37,456 nt of DNA from Butyrivibrio sp. (GTDB lineage: Bacteria > Bacillota > Clostridia > Lachnospirales > Lachnospiraceae). Position 1 is the stretch's first letter; each line of letters opens with the position of its first letter. Positions 8,065-16,398 of this stretch are shown one piece after another. Made by a program: the position numbers and the translations under genes. Under the pieces are notes generated by a model. It was not told the DNA's origin. It made no database searches and was given only the letters and a program-made list of their open reading frames with translations. Where the stretch lies: NCBI GenBank assembly GCA_015056655.1, contig SVFV01000034.1, positions 1 to 37,456 on the forward strand, read 5' to 3'.

Positions 8065-9586
8065 TTTCGTTCGCCAATCTCACCTGATCTCCTGCCTTAA
8101 TAGGGCTTGTTGCAGTAGTGATGACGTATTCATCTCCCTCCAAGCTTCCGCTGATAGCTGCTGTAGTATCATCAGATGCAAGAACCTCAACATCTACTCT
8201 TGAAGCCATATATCTGTTTCCAAGAGGACTGGACTTTGATTTAACAACAAGGATGAACTTACCGTTTGAATCCTCTCTTACAGCTCCTGCAGGAATTGTA
8301 AGATCGTATGTATCTGACTTCTGTCCAATCTGCAAGCTTACAGACTGTCCTGCCTGAACTTCAGTACTCTGAATCGAGAAAGTAAGGACCTTCTTAGTAT
8401 TAGGGTTGGCAGAATCTGCAGAAATAGACTTAAGTGTAGCCTTGAAATCTGTATAATACCAAGCGTTCTGAGGTTCAGCTATATCACCAACCTTTAGATT
8501 TTTAGCCTGATCAATTGTAACTGAGAAGCTGGCAACCATGTCCTTGCCATCTACCTGAATAACCGCAACTTCAGTCTCAGCATTAGTCGATTCTCCAGCC
8601 TTTAAACCAAGATGAGTAACTGTACCAGCAACAGGAGCTGTTATTTCACCACCTGTTGACTCTTTCTTCAGCTTTTCTACAGTTTCCTGCTGCTCATTGA
8701 TGTCATCTCTCTGACCATCAAGTTCGATTTCCTTACCTATAGCTGTAAGAAGCTCTGTCTTTTCAGTAGTTGCCTTTTCAAGCTCTGCAGCAGTCTTATT
8801 CTTTATGTCCTGAAGAGATGCCATTCTTCTTGTATAGTCAGCATCTACCTGACCAGCCTGAGTTGTGAGCTGTGAACTATTCTTAGTAAGCTCTGCCTGT
8901 AATTCCTGAAGATTTTTATACTCATCAGTTTCTGTTTTACCTTCAAGCTCAAGATTTGTTAAGCCCTGAGCTATCTCAGCTTCAACATAATTAGGTGTTG
9001 CTTCATCATAATTGTACTGAGCACTTGTATAAGCCTGCTGCTGACTAAGCTCATCTATAGCAGCCTGTGCAAGTTCATCAGCCTCCTTAGCTGCATCATA
9101 TCTGTCTGTAACTTCCTTAAGCTTTGCCTGATACTGATCCATGGAAGGTGTACCACCACCTCTTACACGATTGATAGCATCGTTATCAAGATCACCTGAA
9201 AACAGAGATGTCTTATATGTCTGCATAAGTTCATCAAGCTTGTTCTGAGCCTCTGTGAGTTCTGTGGACTCCTTATCCTCAAGGTAGTAAAGAACATCAC
9301 CCTTTTCTACGTGATCTCCCTCAGCTACTGCAACACTTTTGATTACTCTCTCCTGAGATACCTTAACGTTATATGGGTTTGATGCCTCAACAGTTCCAGT
9401 TCCTCTGATGATGGGAGAAATTGTACCGGAATCCACCTGCTGAATTGCAACCTCAGGCAATGAATAATTCATGATTGTGTTTGAGAAAAATGTAAGCAGC
9501 AATAAGATTGAAAGGAAAGCTATCGCAATATCCTTGATTATATCCTTCCTGCTCTTTTTAGTTCTCTCGGTAACTACTTCTGACAT
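8057..9586 (-). CDS. HlyD/RND-type membrane-fusion (periplasmic adaptor) protein
   Basis: A 509-aa adaptor with a cytoplasmic basic N-terminus and one membrane helix (about residues 18-42). A biotinyl/lipoyl-like half-domain follows (VDSGTISPIIRGTGTVEASNPYNVKVSQERVIKSV...GDHVEKGDVLYYLEDKES). A long coiled-coil hairpin (about 105-310) is rich in Leu/Glu/Gln/Ala. The second lipoyl half (GGEITAPVAGTVTHLGLKAGES) and beta-barrel/membrane-proximal domains close the protein. The family usually links inner-membrane exporters to outer factors; in Gram-positives it works with MacB-type ABC exporters. Here the partner is the PCD-only protein just downstream and no exporter ATPase is present. The start has GAGGAATAGAGGT immediately upstream. 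It follows the second sugar permease by 56 bases without a terminator, so it belongs to the same operon. Confidence 0.9.
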   Translation of the reverse strand: MSEVVTERTKKSRKDIIKDIAIAFLSILLLLTFFSNTIMNYSLPEVAIQQVDSGTISPIIRGTGTVEASNPYNVKVSQERVIKSVAVAEGDHVEKGDVLYYLEDKESTELTEAQNKLDELMQTYKTSLFSGDLDNDAINRVRGGGTPSMDQYQAKLKEVTDRYDAAKEADELAQAAIDELSQQQAYTSAQYNYDEATPNYVEAEIAQGLTNLELEGKTETDEYKNLQELQAELTKNSSQLTTQAGQVDADYTRRMASLQDIKNKTAAELEKATTEKTELLTAIGKEIELDGQRDDINEQQETVEKLKKESTGGEITAPVAGTVTHLGLKAGESTNAETEVAVIQVDGKDMVASFSVTIDQAKNLKVGDIAEPQNAWYYTDFKATLKSISADSANPNTKKVLTFSIQSTEVQAGQSVSLQIGQKSDTYDLTIPAGAVREDSNGKFILVVKSKSSPLGNRYMASRVDVEVLASDDTTAAISGSLEGDEYVITTATSPIKAGDQVRLANENE

Positions 9587-9642
9587 ACCTCTATTCCTCT
9601 TCCTTAAATACTGTTTATTTGAATAATTTCTTTTTTATATAT

Positions 9643-10596
9643 TTAACCCTTAAGTCCGCCCTGATAAGAAATTCCCTCTACAAGATATTCCTCACCATAC
9701 AGGAATATCAAAAGTGGCGGAACAAGGTAAATAACCGCAACTGCAAACGCCAGGCTTATTTCACCTGAATTGATCTTTGACAAGAATACGGAAAGTGGAT
9801 GAAGCTCATCATTTGCAAGCAAAATGAGTGGCTGTTCAACCATGTTCCAATAATCTATGAAAACCAGGATCGCAATGGATATAAGTCCGCTCTTACAAAG
9901 TGGCATACAAATCTTGGTGAATATCTCCCATTCGCCAGCGCCATCAATTGAAGCCGCTTCCATTACCTCAGCCGGTATACGTCTTATGAACTTGGTCAAA
10001 AGATATACCGCAAAGGGTGAGAAGAAACCAGGGAGCCATATTGCCCATCTTGTATCCAGAATATTCAGCCATGAGGATACAAGGTAATTAGGTACAAGCG
10101 TAACCTGATAAGGCATCAGCATAAGTACTATGTAGATAAAGAATATTATCTCTCTGACTCTGCCATGATATCTCGCAAATCCATAGGATGCGAGCATCGC
10201 TATCATAAGCTGTACTCCCAGAATTGGAACTACATATATTACACTGTTCCAAAACTTTACAAGGTACTCTGGTGATTTAAACAGCACAGTGTAATACTGG
10301 CTGAATGAAACAATATCTGGTATGAATTTAAGGTTTACTGTTTTTGAAACGAATACTTTTCCACCAGTCTGGGTGGTTTTGAAAATTACACCATAGTTAG
10401 CACTGATTTCTGAAGAACTCATAAACGAGTTGGTTACAGTCAGTATGATTGGTGTCAAAAACAGCACCGCAAATATCGCTGCTATAATAGTCCCAAATAC
10501 GAGACTATATCTATATATTCTCTTTTTTCTATGTGCCTTTCGAATCGCTCTTTCGTAAAAGACCGTTTCACTCTGAGGCAACTTAAGTCCTGACAT
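9643..10596 (-). CDS. Sugar ABC transporter permease, MalG/LacG type
   Basis: Inner subunit of a CUT1-type importer. The 317-aa product has a basic N-terminus (RKAHRKKRIYRYS), a first helix at about 30-55, a non-cytoplasmic loop, and five further helices. The ATPase-contacting EAA loop is well preserved as EVMEAASIDGAGEWEIFTKICMPL (about residues 215-238). It starts one base after the stop codon of the other permease (TAA-G-ATG), so the two are translationally coupled and should form a heterodimer. The ATPase is not in the window; Firmicute CUT1 systems often use a shared MsmK-type ATPase encoded elsewhere. Substrate class (oligosaccharide) is a family inference only. Confidence 0.93.
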   Translation of the reverse strand: MSGLKLPQSETVFYERAIRKAHRKKRIYRYSLVFGTIIAAIFAVLFLTPIILTVTNSFMSSSEISANYGVIFKTTQTGGKVFVSKTVNLKFIPDIVSFSQYYTVLFKSPEYLVKFWNSVIYVVPILGVQLMIAMLASYGFARYHGRVREIIFFIYIVLMLMPYQVTLVPNYLVSSWLNILDTRWAIWLPGFFSPFAVYLLTKFIRRIPAEVMEAASIDGAGEWEIFTKICMPLCKSGLISIAILVFIDYWNMVEQPLILLANDELHPLSVFLSKINSGEISLAFAVAVIYLVPPLLIFLYGEEYLVEGISYQGGLKG

Positions 10597-10597
10597 C

Positions 10598-11590
10598 TTA
10601 GCCTTCTATATCCCTTCCGTAACGATCTTCCGTAATAAACATAATCAGCATTAGTATGATGATCACAATAGCCATCATTATCGCCGATGCCGATAGCTTT
10701 TGGTAATCTACAGAAGCAAACGTATTATTCATAAAGTGTTGCATCATATACAACGTATCGTAAGGATAATCACCTGTTAAAAGATAGATTTCCCTGAATA
10801 CCTTAAAGGAATTTATGAGAGACATTATCGTAACAAACAAAATAGTTGAAGATAAATATCTCATTTTAATTGACCAGAAAATCTGCATCTCAGTTGCATT
10901 CTCAAGTCTTGCAACCTCTAACAGATCCTTGGGTACACTCGAAAGAGCTGCCATAAACAGAATCATGTTATAGCCAAGGTTCTTCCAGAGGAAAAGGATA
11001 ACAACTACTATCTGGGCCTTATCAGACTTCAACCAGTCAATCTTAGGTCCCCCGAAATACATGGAAATCTCATTGACTATGCCGTTGTAATGGAAAAGCA
11101 CCTGCCATATCAAAACAATTGAAGCGATAGGAACCATCATAGGGCTTAAGAAAAAGCTTCTGAACTGGCTCTTAAATGGTATGCCTGATTCCATGACAAC
11201 TGCCAGGAACAAAGATAATGCAACAGCAAGAGGCACAGCAATAATTGAAAACTTAGCTGTATTAAGCGCCGCTAACCTGAAAGCATTATTATTAAATACT
11301 CTGACAAAATTGGAAAATCCAACAAACTGTTTTTGGATGGGGTTGTTAACTAATGAATAGAAAACAACTACACAGAATGGTAATACAAAGAAAGTAAGTA
11401 CACCCAAAAGGCTTGGAGTAAGAAACAGCCACGAAACCACCATTTCCCTTATGGTTTTCTTGGTGGATTTCTTTTTGGCCAGCTTCTTCACATCTGTATC
11501 TGTTTGCTCTGCAGCATTTCTTCTCAGATATCTATTTAATTTTTGTGCTTGCCCGGATACCTTTTCGCGGGCTTTCATAATAAGTTCCAT
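10598..11590 (-). CDS. Sugar ABC transporter permease, MalF/LacF type
   Basis: Partner permease with about six membrane helices after a long Lys/Arg-rich cytoplasmic N-terminus (residues 1-48). The EAA loop is degenerate: EVARLENATEMQIFWSIKMRYL replaces the usual EAA-x2-DGA...P pattern, with Asn for Gly and Arg for Pro, which may weaken or alter ATPase coupling. Length (330 aa) is slightly above average because of the N-terminus. The ATG at 11590 has only a weak AGAGAG upstream; an in-frame ATG at 11578 is a plausible alternative. The gene begins 13 bases after the UPF0210 stop codon, so it may be read through from that operon. With its partner it is the only obvious substrate channel of the 4-11.6 kb cluster. 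Confidence 0.9.
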   Translation of the reverse strand: MELIMKAREKVSGQAQKLNRYLRRNAAEQTDTDVKKLAKKKSTKKTIREMVVSWLFLTPSLLGVLTFFVLPFCVVVFYSLVNNPIQKQFVGFSNFVRVFNNNAFRLAALNTAKFSIIAVPLAVALSLFLAVVMESGIPFKSQFRSFFLSPMMVPIASIVLIWQVLFHYNGIVNEISMYFGGPKIDWLKSDKAQIVVVILFLWKNLGYNMILFMAALSSVPKDLLEVARLENATEMQIFWSIKMRYLSSTILFVTIMSLINSFKVFREIYLLTGDYPYDTLYMMQHFMNNTFASVDYQKLSASAIMMAIVIIILMLIMFITEDRYGRDIEG

Positions 11591-11603
11591 ACTACTCTCT
11601 GTA

Positions 11604-12968
11604 TTAATTCTTAAAACTATGTATTGGTGCAGGAATACGTCCTGTGCGATTTACAAAATTCTCACAGCCAAACTGGTTAACCGGCATAATTGGTCCAAAA
11701 CCAAGGAGGCCTCCAAAATCAACAGTATCTCCAACCGTCTTGCCGATAACAGGTATAAGTCTGACTGCAGTGGTTTTCTGATTTATCATTCCGATAGCCA
11801 TCTCATCTGCAATAATTCCAGCAAGGGTTGTCTCTGATGTGTCACCAGGAATAGCTATCATATCAAGACCTACAGAACAAACGCAAGTCATAGCCTCAAG
11901 CTTCTCAAGTGTAAGAGCGCCTGCGTTAACAGCGTTTATCATGCCCTGGTCTTCACTAACAGGAATGAAAGCACCTGAAAGTCCGCCTACATAAGAAGAA
12001 GCCATAGCTCCTCCCTTTTTAACCTGGTCATTCAAAAGTGCAAGTGCAGCTGTGGTTCCAGGCGCGCCTGCGTGCTCAACACCGATCTCATGAAGAATAT
12101 CTGCTACACTGTCTCCAATTGCAGGTGTAGGAGCAAGTGAAAGATCAACAATACCAAAGGGAACATCAAGTCTTGCAGATGCTTCCTTTGCAACAAGCTG
12201 TCCAACTCTTGTTACCTTGAAGGCAGTCTTTTTAATTGTCTCGCAGAGAACCTCAAAGCTCTCTCCTCTAACCTTTTCAAGGGCTGTCTTTACAACACCG
12301 GGGCCACTTACACCGACATTGATAATTCTGTCAGCCTCAGTTACACCGTGGAATGCTCCTGCCATGAAAGGATTGTCATCTGGAGCATTACAGAAAATAA
12401 CCAGCTTAGTGCATCCAGCAGAATCATTATCCTTTGTAGCAACAGCTGTCTGCTTTATTATGTCACCAAGGAGCCTAACGGCATCCATGTTGATACCTGT
12501 CTTAGTTGAGCCTACATTCACAGATGAGCATACAACATCAGTAGTTGCCAAAGCTTCTGGAATAGACTCGATCAAAAGCTTATCAGCTTTAGTCATGCCC
12601 TTACTTACAAGAGCACTATATCCACCAAGGAAATTGATTCCAACATCCTTAGCCACTTTATCTAAAGTTTTTGCAATAGTTACAAAATCTGAAGGTGTCT
12701 TACATGCGCTTGCACCGATCAGTGCAATAGGTGTAACGGAAATTCTCTTATTAACAATCGGAATGCCAAATTCCTTGGAAATCTCTTCACCAGTGCTTAC
12801 AAGATTCTTGGCTGATTCGTAAATCTTCTCATAAATGTTTTTATTTAATGTATTAAGATCATCGCTAATACAGTCGAAAAGGCTGATACCCATTGTAATA
12901 GTGCGGACATCAAGATTTTCCTTTTCGATCATCTCGTTGGTTTCTGCAACTTCAGTAATATTTATCAT
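11604..12968 (-). CDS. UPF0210 (PFL-like, DUF711) protein
   Basis: A 454-aa conserved protein of unknown enzymatic role with a predicted pyruvate-formate-lyase-like barrel fold. Recognisable family stretches include [83 protein letters not shown] and [42 protein letters not shown]. The family is almost always encoded directly after an ACT-domain UPF0237 protein, as here (54 bases apart), so a two-protein unit with small-ligand sensing is likely. GGGAG precedes the ATG by about 8 bases. Length is standard and no key segment seems missing. The exact reaction is not known. Confidence 0.95.
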   Translation of the reverse strand: MINITEVAETNEMIEKENLDVRTITMGISLFDCISDDLNTLNKNIYEKIYESAKNLVSTGEEISKEFGIPIVNKRISVTPIALIGASACKTPSDFVTIAKTLDKVAKDVGINFLGGYSALVSKGMTKADKLLIESIPEALATTDVVCSSVNVGSTKTGINMDAVRLLGDIIKQTAVATKDNDSAGCTKLVIFCNAPDDNPFMAGAFHGVTEADRIINVGVSGPGVVKTALEKVRGESFEVLCETIKKTAFKVTRVGQLVAKEASARLDVPFGIVDLSLAPTPAIGDSVADILHEIGVEHAGAPGTTAALALLNDQVKKGGAMASSYVGGLSGAFIPVSEDQGMINAVNAGALTLEKLEAMTCVCSVGLDMIAIPGDTSETTLAGIIADEMAIGMINQKTTAVRLIPVIGKTVGDTVDFGGLLGFGPIMPVNQFGCENFVNRTGRIPAPIHSFKN

Positions 12969-13022
12969 TTATCTTCTCCCAAAAGGTGATCATGCATTAT
13001 TGTGTCTAAACTAGTCCGTTAA

Positions 13023-13295
13023 TCAGATTCTGTGCATTGAATCAAAGATTTCTTCTCTCTGGCATTTAATAACAACTCCGATTTCTTCGCCAAGCTTGTC
13101 GAAGTTATCAGATGCCTCTGCAAGGCTGACCTTGCTGCCAGACATATCTACGATCATCATCATATTGAAAAATCCGGAAACAATAGTCTGTGAAATATCA
13201 AGAATGTTCATATTGTTTTCCGCAAGATATGTACATACCTTTGCAATGATTCCTACAGTGTCCTTACCAACTACAGTAATAATAACCTTGTTCAT
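13023..13295 (-). CDS. UPF0237 ACT-domain protein
   Basis: A 90-aa single ACT domain (IITVVGKDTVGIIAKVCTYLAENNMNILDISQT at the N-terminus), related to the regulatory half of GcvR-type proteins. ACT domains bind amino acids or similar small ligands and change the behaviour of a partner. The partner is almost surely the UPF0210 protein encoded next. GGAGAGAGT lies directly before the ATG, and the metallo-beta-lactamase-fold gene ends 15 bases upstream, so the three genes look like one transcript. Length is standard for the family. The ligand is unknown. Confidence 0.95.
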   Translation of the reverse strand: MNKVIITVVGKDTVGIIAKVCTYLAENNMNILDISQTIVSGFFNMMMIVDMSGSKVSLAEASDNFDKLGEEIGVVIKCQREEIFDSMHRI

Positions 13296-13310
13296 ACTCT
13301 CTCCAGCCTT

Positions 13311-14108
13311 TCAAAATTCTAGAACCTGTGACAGTTCATTTCTAGCAGCAACCATAATCGGGAAATCTCCTCCATGATAAGGATTATTTCCCATTTCTAT
13401 TTCAACCCTTACTGTCTCATAAGCAAGTTCAGGAAGATTATTCTCTTTACTGAGATGTCCAAGGAGAATCCCTTTAAGATTATCATGTAATATTCTGCAA
13501 AGAAGCTCTCCGCTCTTTTCATTGGACAAGTGTCCTCTCTCACCTAAAATCCTCTTTTTCAGATAATAAGGATATGGTCCTGTCTGTAGCATTCTAACAT
13601 CGTGATTAGCTTCTATCAAGACTGCGTCCATTCCTCTTAGACAATCAACCGTGTATTCGTTGTAGCAACCAAGGTCAGTTGCAATTCCCAGTTTACTCTT
13701 ACCACAGCTAATCCTGTAGCCCACTGGTTCAAGTGCATCATGCATTATTGTCATGGGATTTATTGTGAGATCTTTTACTGTAAGCTTTTCATCTGCTTTT
13801 ATTACGTTAAAATCAACGGAAAGCATTTCCTGTTTTTTATCGCTTTCCTTTATGCCTTCAATCGTTCCCTTTGTTGCAAATACAGGAATCTCATATTTCT
13901 TTAATATGGTCTTAAGTCCTGCTATATGGTCTGAATGCTCATGCGTTACAAATATAGCATCTATATCTGAAAGGCCAAGATCGAGTTTTGAAAGACCTTC
14001 TTCTATTCTTTTTTTGCTGCATCCTGTATCTACAAGGATGTGTGTGGCATCGGAACCCACATAAATACTGTTTCCGCTACTACCACTAGAGAGGCTTGCC
14101 AGTCTCAT
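13311..14108 (-). CDS. Metallo-beta-lactamase-fold hydrolase, YycJ/WalJ type
   Basis: Cytoplasmic metallohydrolase, 265 aa. The metal-binding motif is intact as THEHSDH (His56, His58, Asp60, His61). Further ligands are provided by the IMHDALEP, ATDLGCYNEY and LLGHLSKENN regions. The opening MRLASLSSGSSGNSIYVGS is characteristic of the YycJ/WalJ group, implicated in DNA metabolism and in cell-wall control next to walKR. No walKR genes are adjacent here. GGAG lies about 9 bases before the ATG. It heads a likely operon with the ACT and UPF0210 genes. The upstream gap (14109-14232) holds a hairpin, an inverted repeat and a DnaA-box-like sequence. Confidence 0.92.
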   Translation of the reverse strand: MRLASLSSGSSGNSIYVGSDATHILVDTGCSKKRIEEGLSKLDLGLSDIDAIFVTHEHSDHIAGLKTILKKYEIPVFATKGTIEGIKESDKKQEMLSVDFNVIKADEKLTVKDLTINPMTIMHDALEPVGYRISCGKSKLGIATDLGCYNEYTVDCLRGMDAVLIEANHDVRMLQTGPYPYYLKKRILGERGHLSNEKSGELLCRILHDNLKGILLGHLSKENNLPELAYETVRVEIEMGNNPYHGGDFPIMVAARNELSQVLEF

Positions 14109-14143
14109 TCATTATCTCCGTTTCTATACTATCTATCATCTGT

Positions 14144-14158
14144 GAACAAATTGTGTTC
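14144..14158. promoter_or_regulatory. Inverted repeat GAACA-N5-TGTTC upstream of the YycJ-type gene
   Basis: GAACA (14144-14148) and TGTTC (14154-14158) are perfect inverted arms separated by five bases, lying 36-50 bases before the start codon of the metallohydrolase gene. This could be an operator half-site pair; the short arms make chance possible. Confidence 0.3.
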
Positions 14159-14191
14159 TTAACATTAAATAAACCTTATTATCCACAGCAT

Positions 14192-14221
14192 CACGCATCC
14201 GGCTGTTAAACCGGATGCGTG
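14192..14221. other. Perfect 11-bp stem-loop after the FtsA-like gene
   Basis: CACGCATCCGG (14192-14202) pairs perfectly with CCGGATGCGTG (14211-14221) around an 8-nt loop. It lies 11 bases past the stop codon of the FtsA-like gene. No T tract follows on either strand, so it may protect or define an mRNA 3' end without acting as an intrinsic terminator. Confidence 0.6.
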
Positions 14222-14232
14222 TATTAAAGTCA

Positions 14233-16398
14233 TTACTTCCAGTAAACTTCTATCTTGTCACCCTCTTTTATGGCCTGCATATAATCGGGTGTTCCACCAT
14301 TAAGGGTTGTCACAATTGATCTGCCGTTTGGCTTACTAAGATCAAAATCAATAACATCAAAAATATCTACAAAGATATAATCAGATTTTCCATGAAGAGT
14401 TACAGGTTCATTATTAACAAGCACATGCAAATCTCTTGTAATAACTCTTCGTGAAGGCATCGGTGCTGGCTTTTTCTGAGTATTCTCTCCACCATTTATG
14501 CTGATGCTTCCATCTTCATTTTCTACAACATCAAGGTCTCCATCTGCATCATACGCAGATTCTTCATTTTCCTGTTCAATGGCAACCATATCAGCATCTG
14601 GGAAGTTCTGGTAATACTCCATCACTGCATCCTTGCCACTCTTGAACTCAACCTTAAAGTTCTCATATACAGGTGTATCTGCTCCAGCCACCTCATTATT
14701 TACAGTTATAACTGTATCCTCTGTGAGATCAATGTCAAGTAGGCGTGCAATCTGCTCAGCTGTTTCGTAATCCAGAATCTTAATATCATCTCCGGACTTA
14801 ATATCATAAAATCCAGTCTGAACCTCGCCGTTGACCTCTGCTGTTCTTGGAACCTCTATAGTCTTTCCATCTACTGAAATATTGAAAGTTCCTTTGAACT
14901 CAGGCACATCAGAAAGTTCGCTTTTTCCTTCCTTACCAACTGTTGAGCTTGTAACCTCGATTATATCATTAGCATGAATCTTGGTATGAATATCAGCTGG
15001 ACTACCATTCAATGTGATAATAGCTGATTCACCAGGTTCACCTCTAACCATTCTCTCCTGCCCGTTTACGGTGAACCTAAGCTCAGCACCGCGCTTGGGG
15101 AAAAGATCCTCGTTGGGGAAATCAGCCTGCATAGCTGCATCAACAATGGCAAGTTTACCATTATCATAAATCTTTGTCTGCTGTCCATTAAAGGATACAA
15201 ATACAAAGTTATTTGACTGCTCATAAAAGCTCACGCAGATACCAAGAGGAGTAACCATAAGAGAATCTCTCTCAACATCCGAGTTCTCATCAAGGAAGCG
15301 AATACTCTTCATTACTTCTTCGCCTCTAAGAGCAACTCTCTCCTCGGGTATTTTCATTTCCTTGGCAAGAGCTTTGGTGTAGCCTGGAACACATCCGCCG
15401 CCACCTACTACGAACACAGCACTTACCGGCTTATTTCCGTTAAGCTGCTTTATCTGCTGTGTAACCATCTTGGACATCTTATCAACAAGGGGCTTAATGA
15501 TCTTTGCAACTTCTTTTGCAGTGATTGTCTTCTCAAGTCCCATGATATCGATGTACTTAACTGTATCCATATGACTTGCATCAATCTTAATCTGATCAGC
15601 CGTGTTAAAGTCAACAAGGCAGTGCTGAGCAATGATCTCTGTAATTGAATCACCAGCAATAGGAAGCATTCCATAGGATGTAATTGTACCATCATCAGTA
15701 ATACAAATATCTGATGTTCCGGCTCCAACATCAACAAGTGCCAGATTCAGCATGCGGAACTGAGGCGGAATAGCAACCATCATGGCAGCTATAGGCTCCA
15801 GTGTCATATTTGCAACCTGAAGGTTTGCTCTCTCACAGGCCTTATAAAGACCATCTACGCAGTCATCAGGAAGGAATGTAGCTATAAGATCAAGTGCAAC
15901 TCTTCCAGCATTATGTCCCTCAAGATTAGCTATCTGATAGTCATCCAGATAGTAATGCATTACTGAATAACCAACCAGATAAAACTTCATATCTGACTGA
16001 TTCTGCTCAAGGAATTCCTGATAAGCCTTCTCAACAGCTTTGGACTCGAGATTGTAAATCTCCTCCTGAGTCATCTCCCTGTTGTCAGTAAACTCCTCTT
16101 CATAGTTCGTTTTAACCGTACGAAGTACACGACCAGCGGCAGCTATACATACATCTGTAAGCTCAATTCCTGTCATCTTCTCAAGATTTTCCTTAACGAC
16201 ACGAATAGTCGCTCCAACCTTGCCGATGTCATGAATCTGTCCATCGAGCATTGCTCTGGTCTCATGTTTTTGAACATTCTGAGCAAGTACATTGAATATC
16301 TCGCCTTCCATATATCCAACTGTACCTACAACGCTTCTTGTTCCAATATCCAGACCGAATACAACATTTTTATCAGATTGCTTAGCCATAGTTTCCAT
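14233..16398 (-). CDS. FtsA-like actin-superfamily ATPase with long beta-repeat C-terminus
   Basis: Residues 12-400 form an FtsA/PilM-type actin fold: phosphate-1 FGLDIGTRSVVGTV (14-27), an SHS2-like insert (about 80-175), phosphate-2 ALVDVGAGTSDIC (220-232) and adenosine motif VVGGGGCVPGY (330-340). Most FtsA proteins end near 420 residues with an amphipathic membrane helix. This one continues to 721 residues with beta-rich segments. A unit ending in LNG...IHANDIIEV (about 405-485) resembles one ending in LNG...IKEGDKIEV (about 655-721), and an acidic linker lies at 605-640. No terminal amphipathic helix is visible. GGGGGAAATCTA precedes the ATG, which overlaps the coaE stop (TAATG). Likely role: filament-forming protein in division or envelope assembly, but FtsA function is not proved. 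Confidence 0.82.
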   Translation of the reverse strand: METMAKQSDKNVVFGLDIGTRSVVGTVGYMEGEIFNVLAQNVQKHETRAMLDGQIHDIGKVGATIRVVKENLEKMTGIELTDVCIAAAGRVLRTVKTNYEEEFTDNREMTQEEIYNLESKAVEKAYQEFLEQNQSDMKFYLVGYSVMHYYLDDYQIANLEGHNAGRVALDLIATFLPDDCVDGLYKACERANLQVANMTLEPIAAMMVAIPPQFRMLNLALVDVGAGTSDICITDDGTITSYGMLPIAGDSITEIIAQHCLVDFNTADQIKIDASHMDTVKYIDIMGLEKTITAKEVAKIIKPLVDKMSKMVTQQIKQLNGNKPVSAVFVVGGGGCVPGYTKALAKEMKIPEERVALRGEEVMKSIRFLDENSDVERDSLMVTPLGICVSFYEQSNNFVFVSFNGQQTKIYDNGKLAIVDAAMQADFPNEDLFPKRGAELRFTVNGQERMVRGEPGESAIITLNGSPADIHTKIHANDIIEVTSSTVGKEGKSELSDVPEFKGTFNISVDGKTIEVPRTAEVNGEVQTGFYDIKSGDDIKILDYETAEQIARLLDIDLTEDTVITVNNEVAGADTPVYENFKVEFKSGKDAVMEYYQNFPDADMVAIEQENEESAYDADGDLDVVENEDGSISINGGENTQKKPAPMPSRRVITRDLHVLVNNEPVTLHGKSDYIFVDIFDVIDFDLSKPNGRSIVTTLNGGTPDYMQAIKEGDKIEVYWK

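Noticed and set aside
10598..11590. Complete ABC importer within the window
   Set aside because: No nucleotide-binding protein (Walker A with LSGGQ) is encoded anywhere in the cluster.
14144..14158. LexA/DinR (SOS) box
   Set aside because: The Gram-positive box needs GAAC-N4-GTTC; here the GAAC and GTTC cores are seven bases apart.
14179..14187. Replication origin
   Set aside because: Only one DnaA-box match, no dnaA/dnaN genes and no AT-rich unwinding element with clustered boxes.
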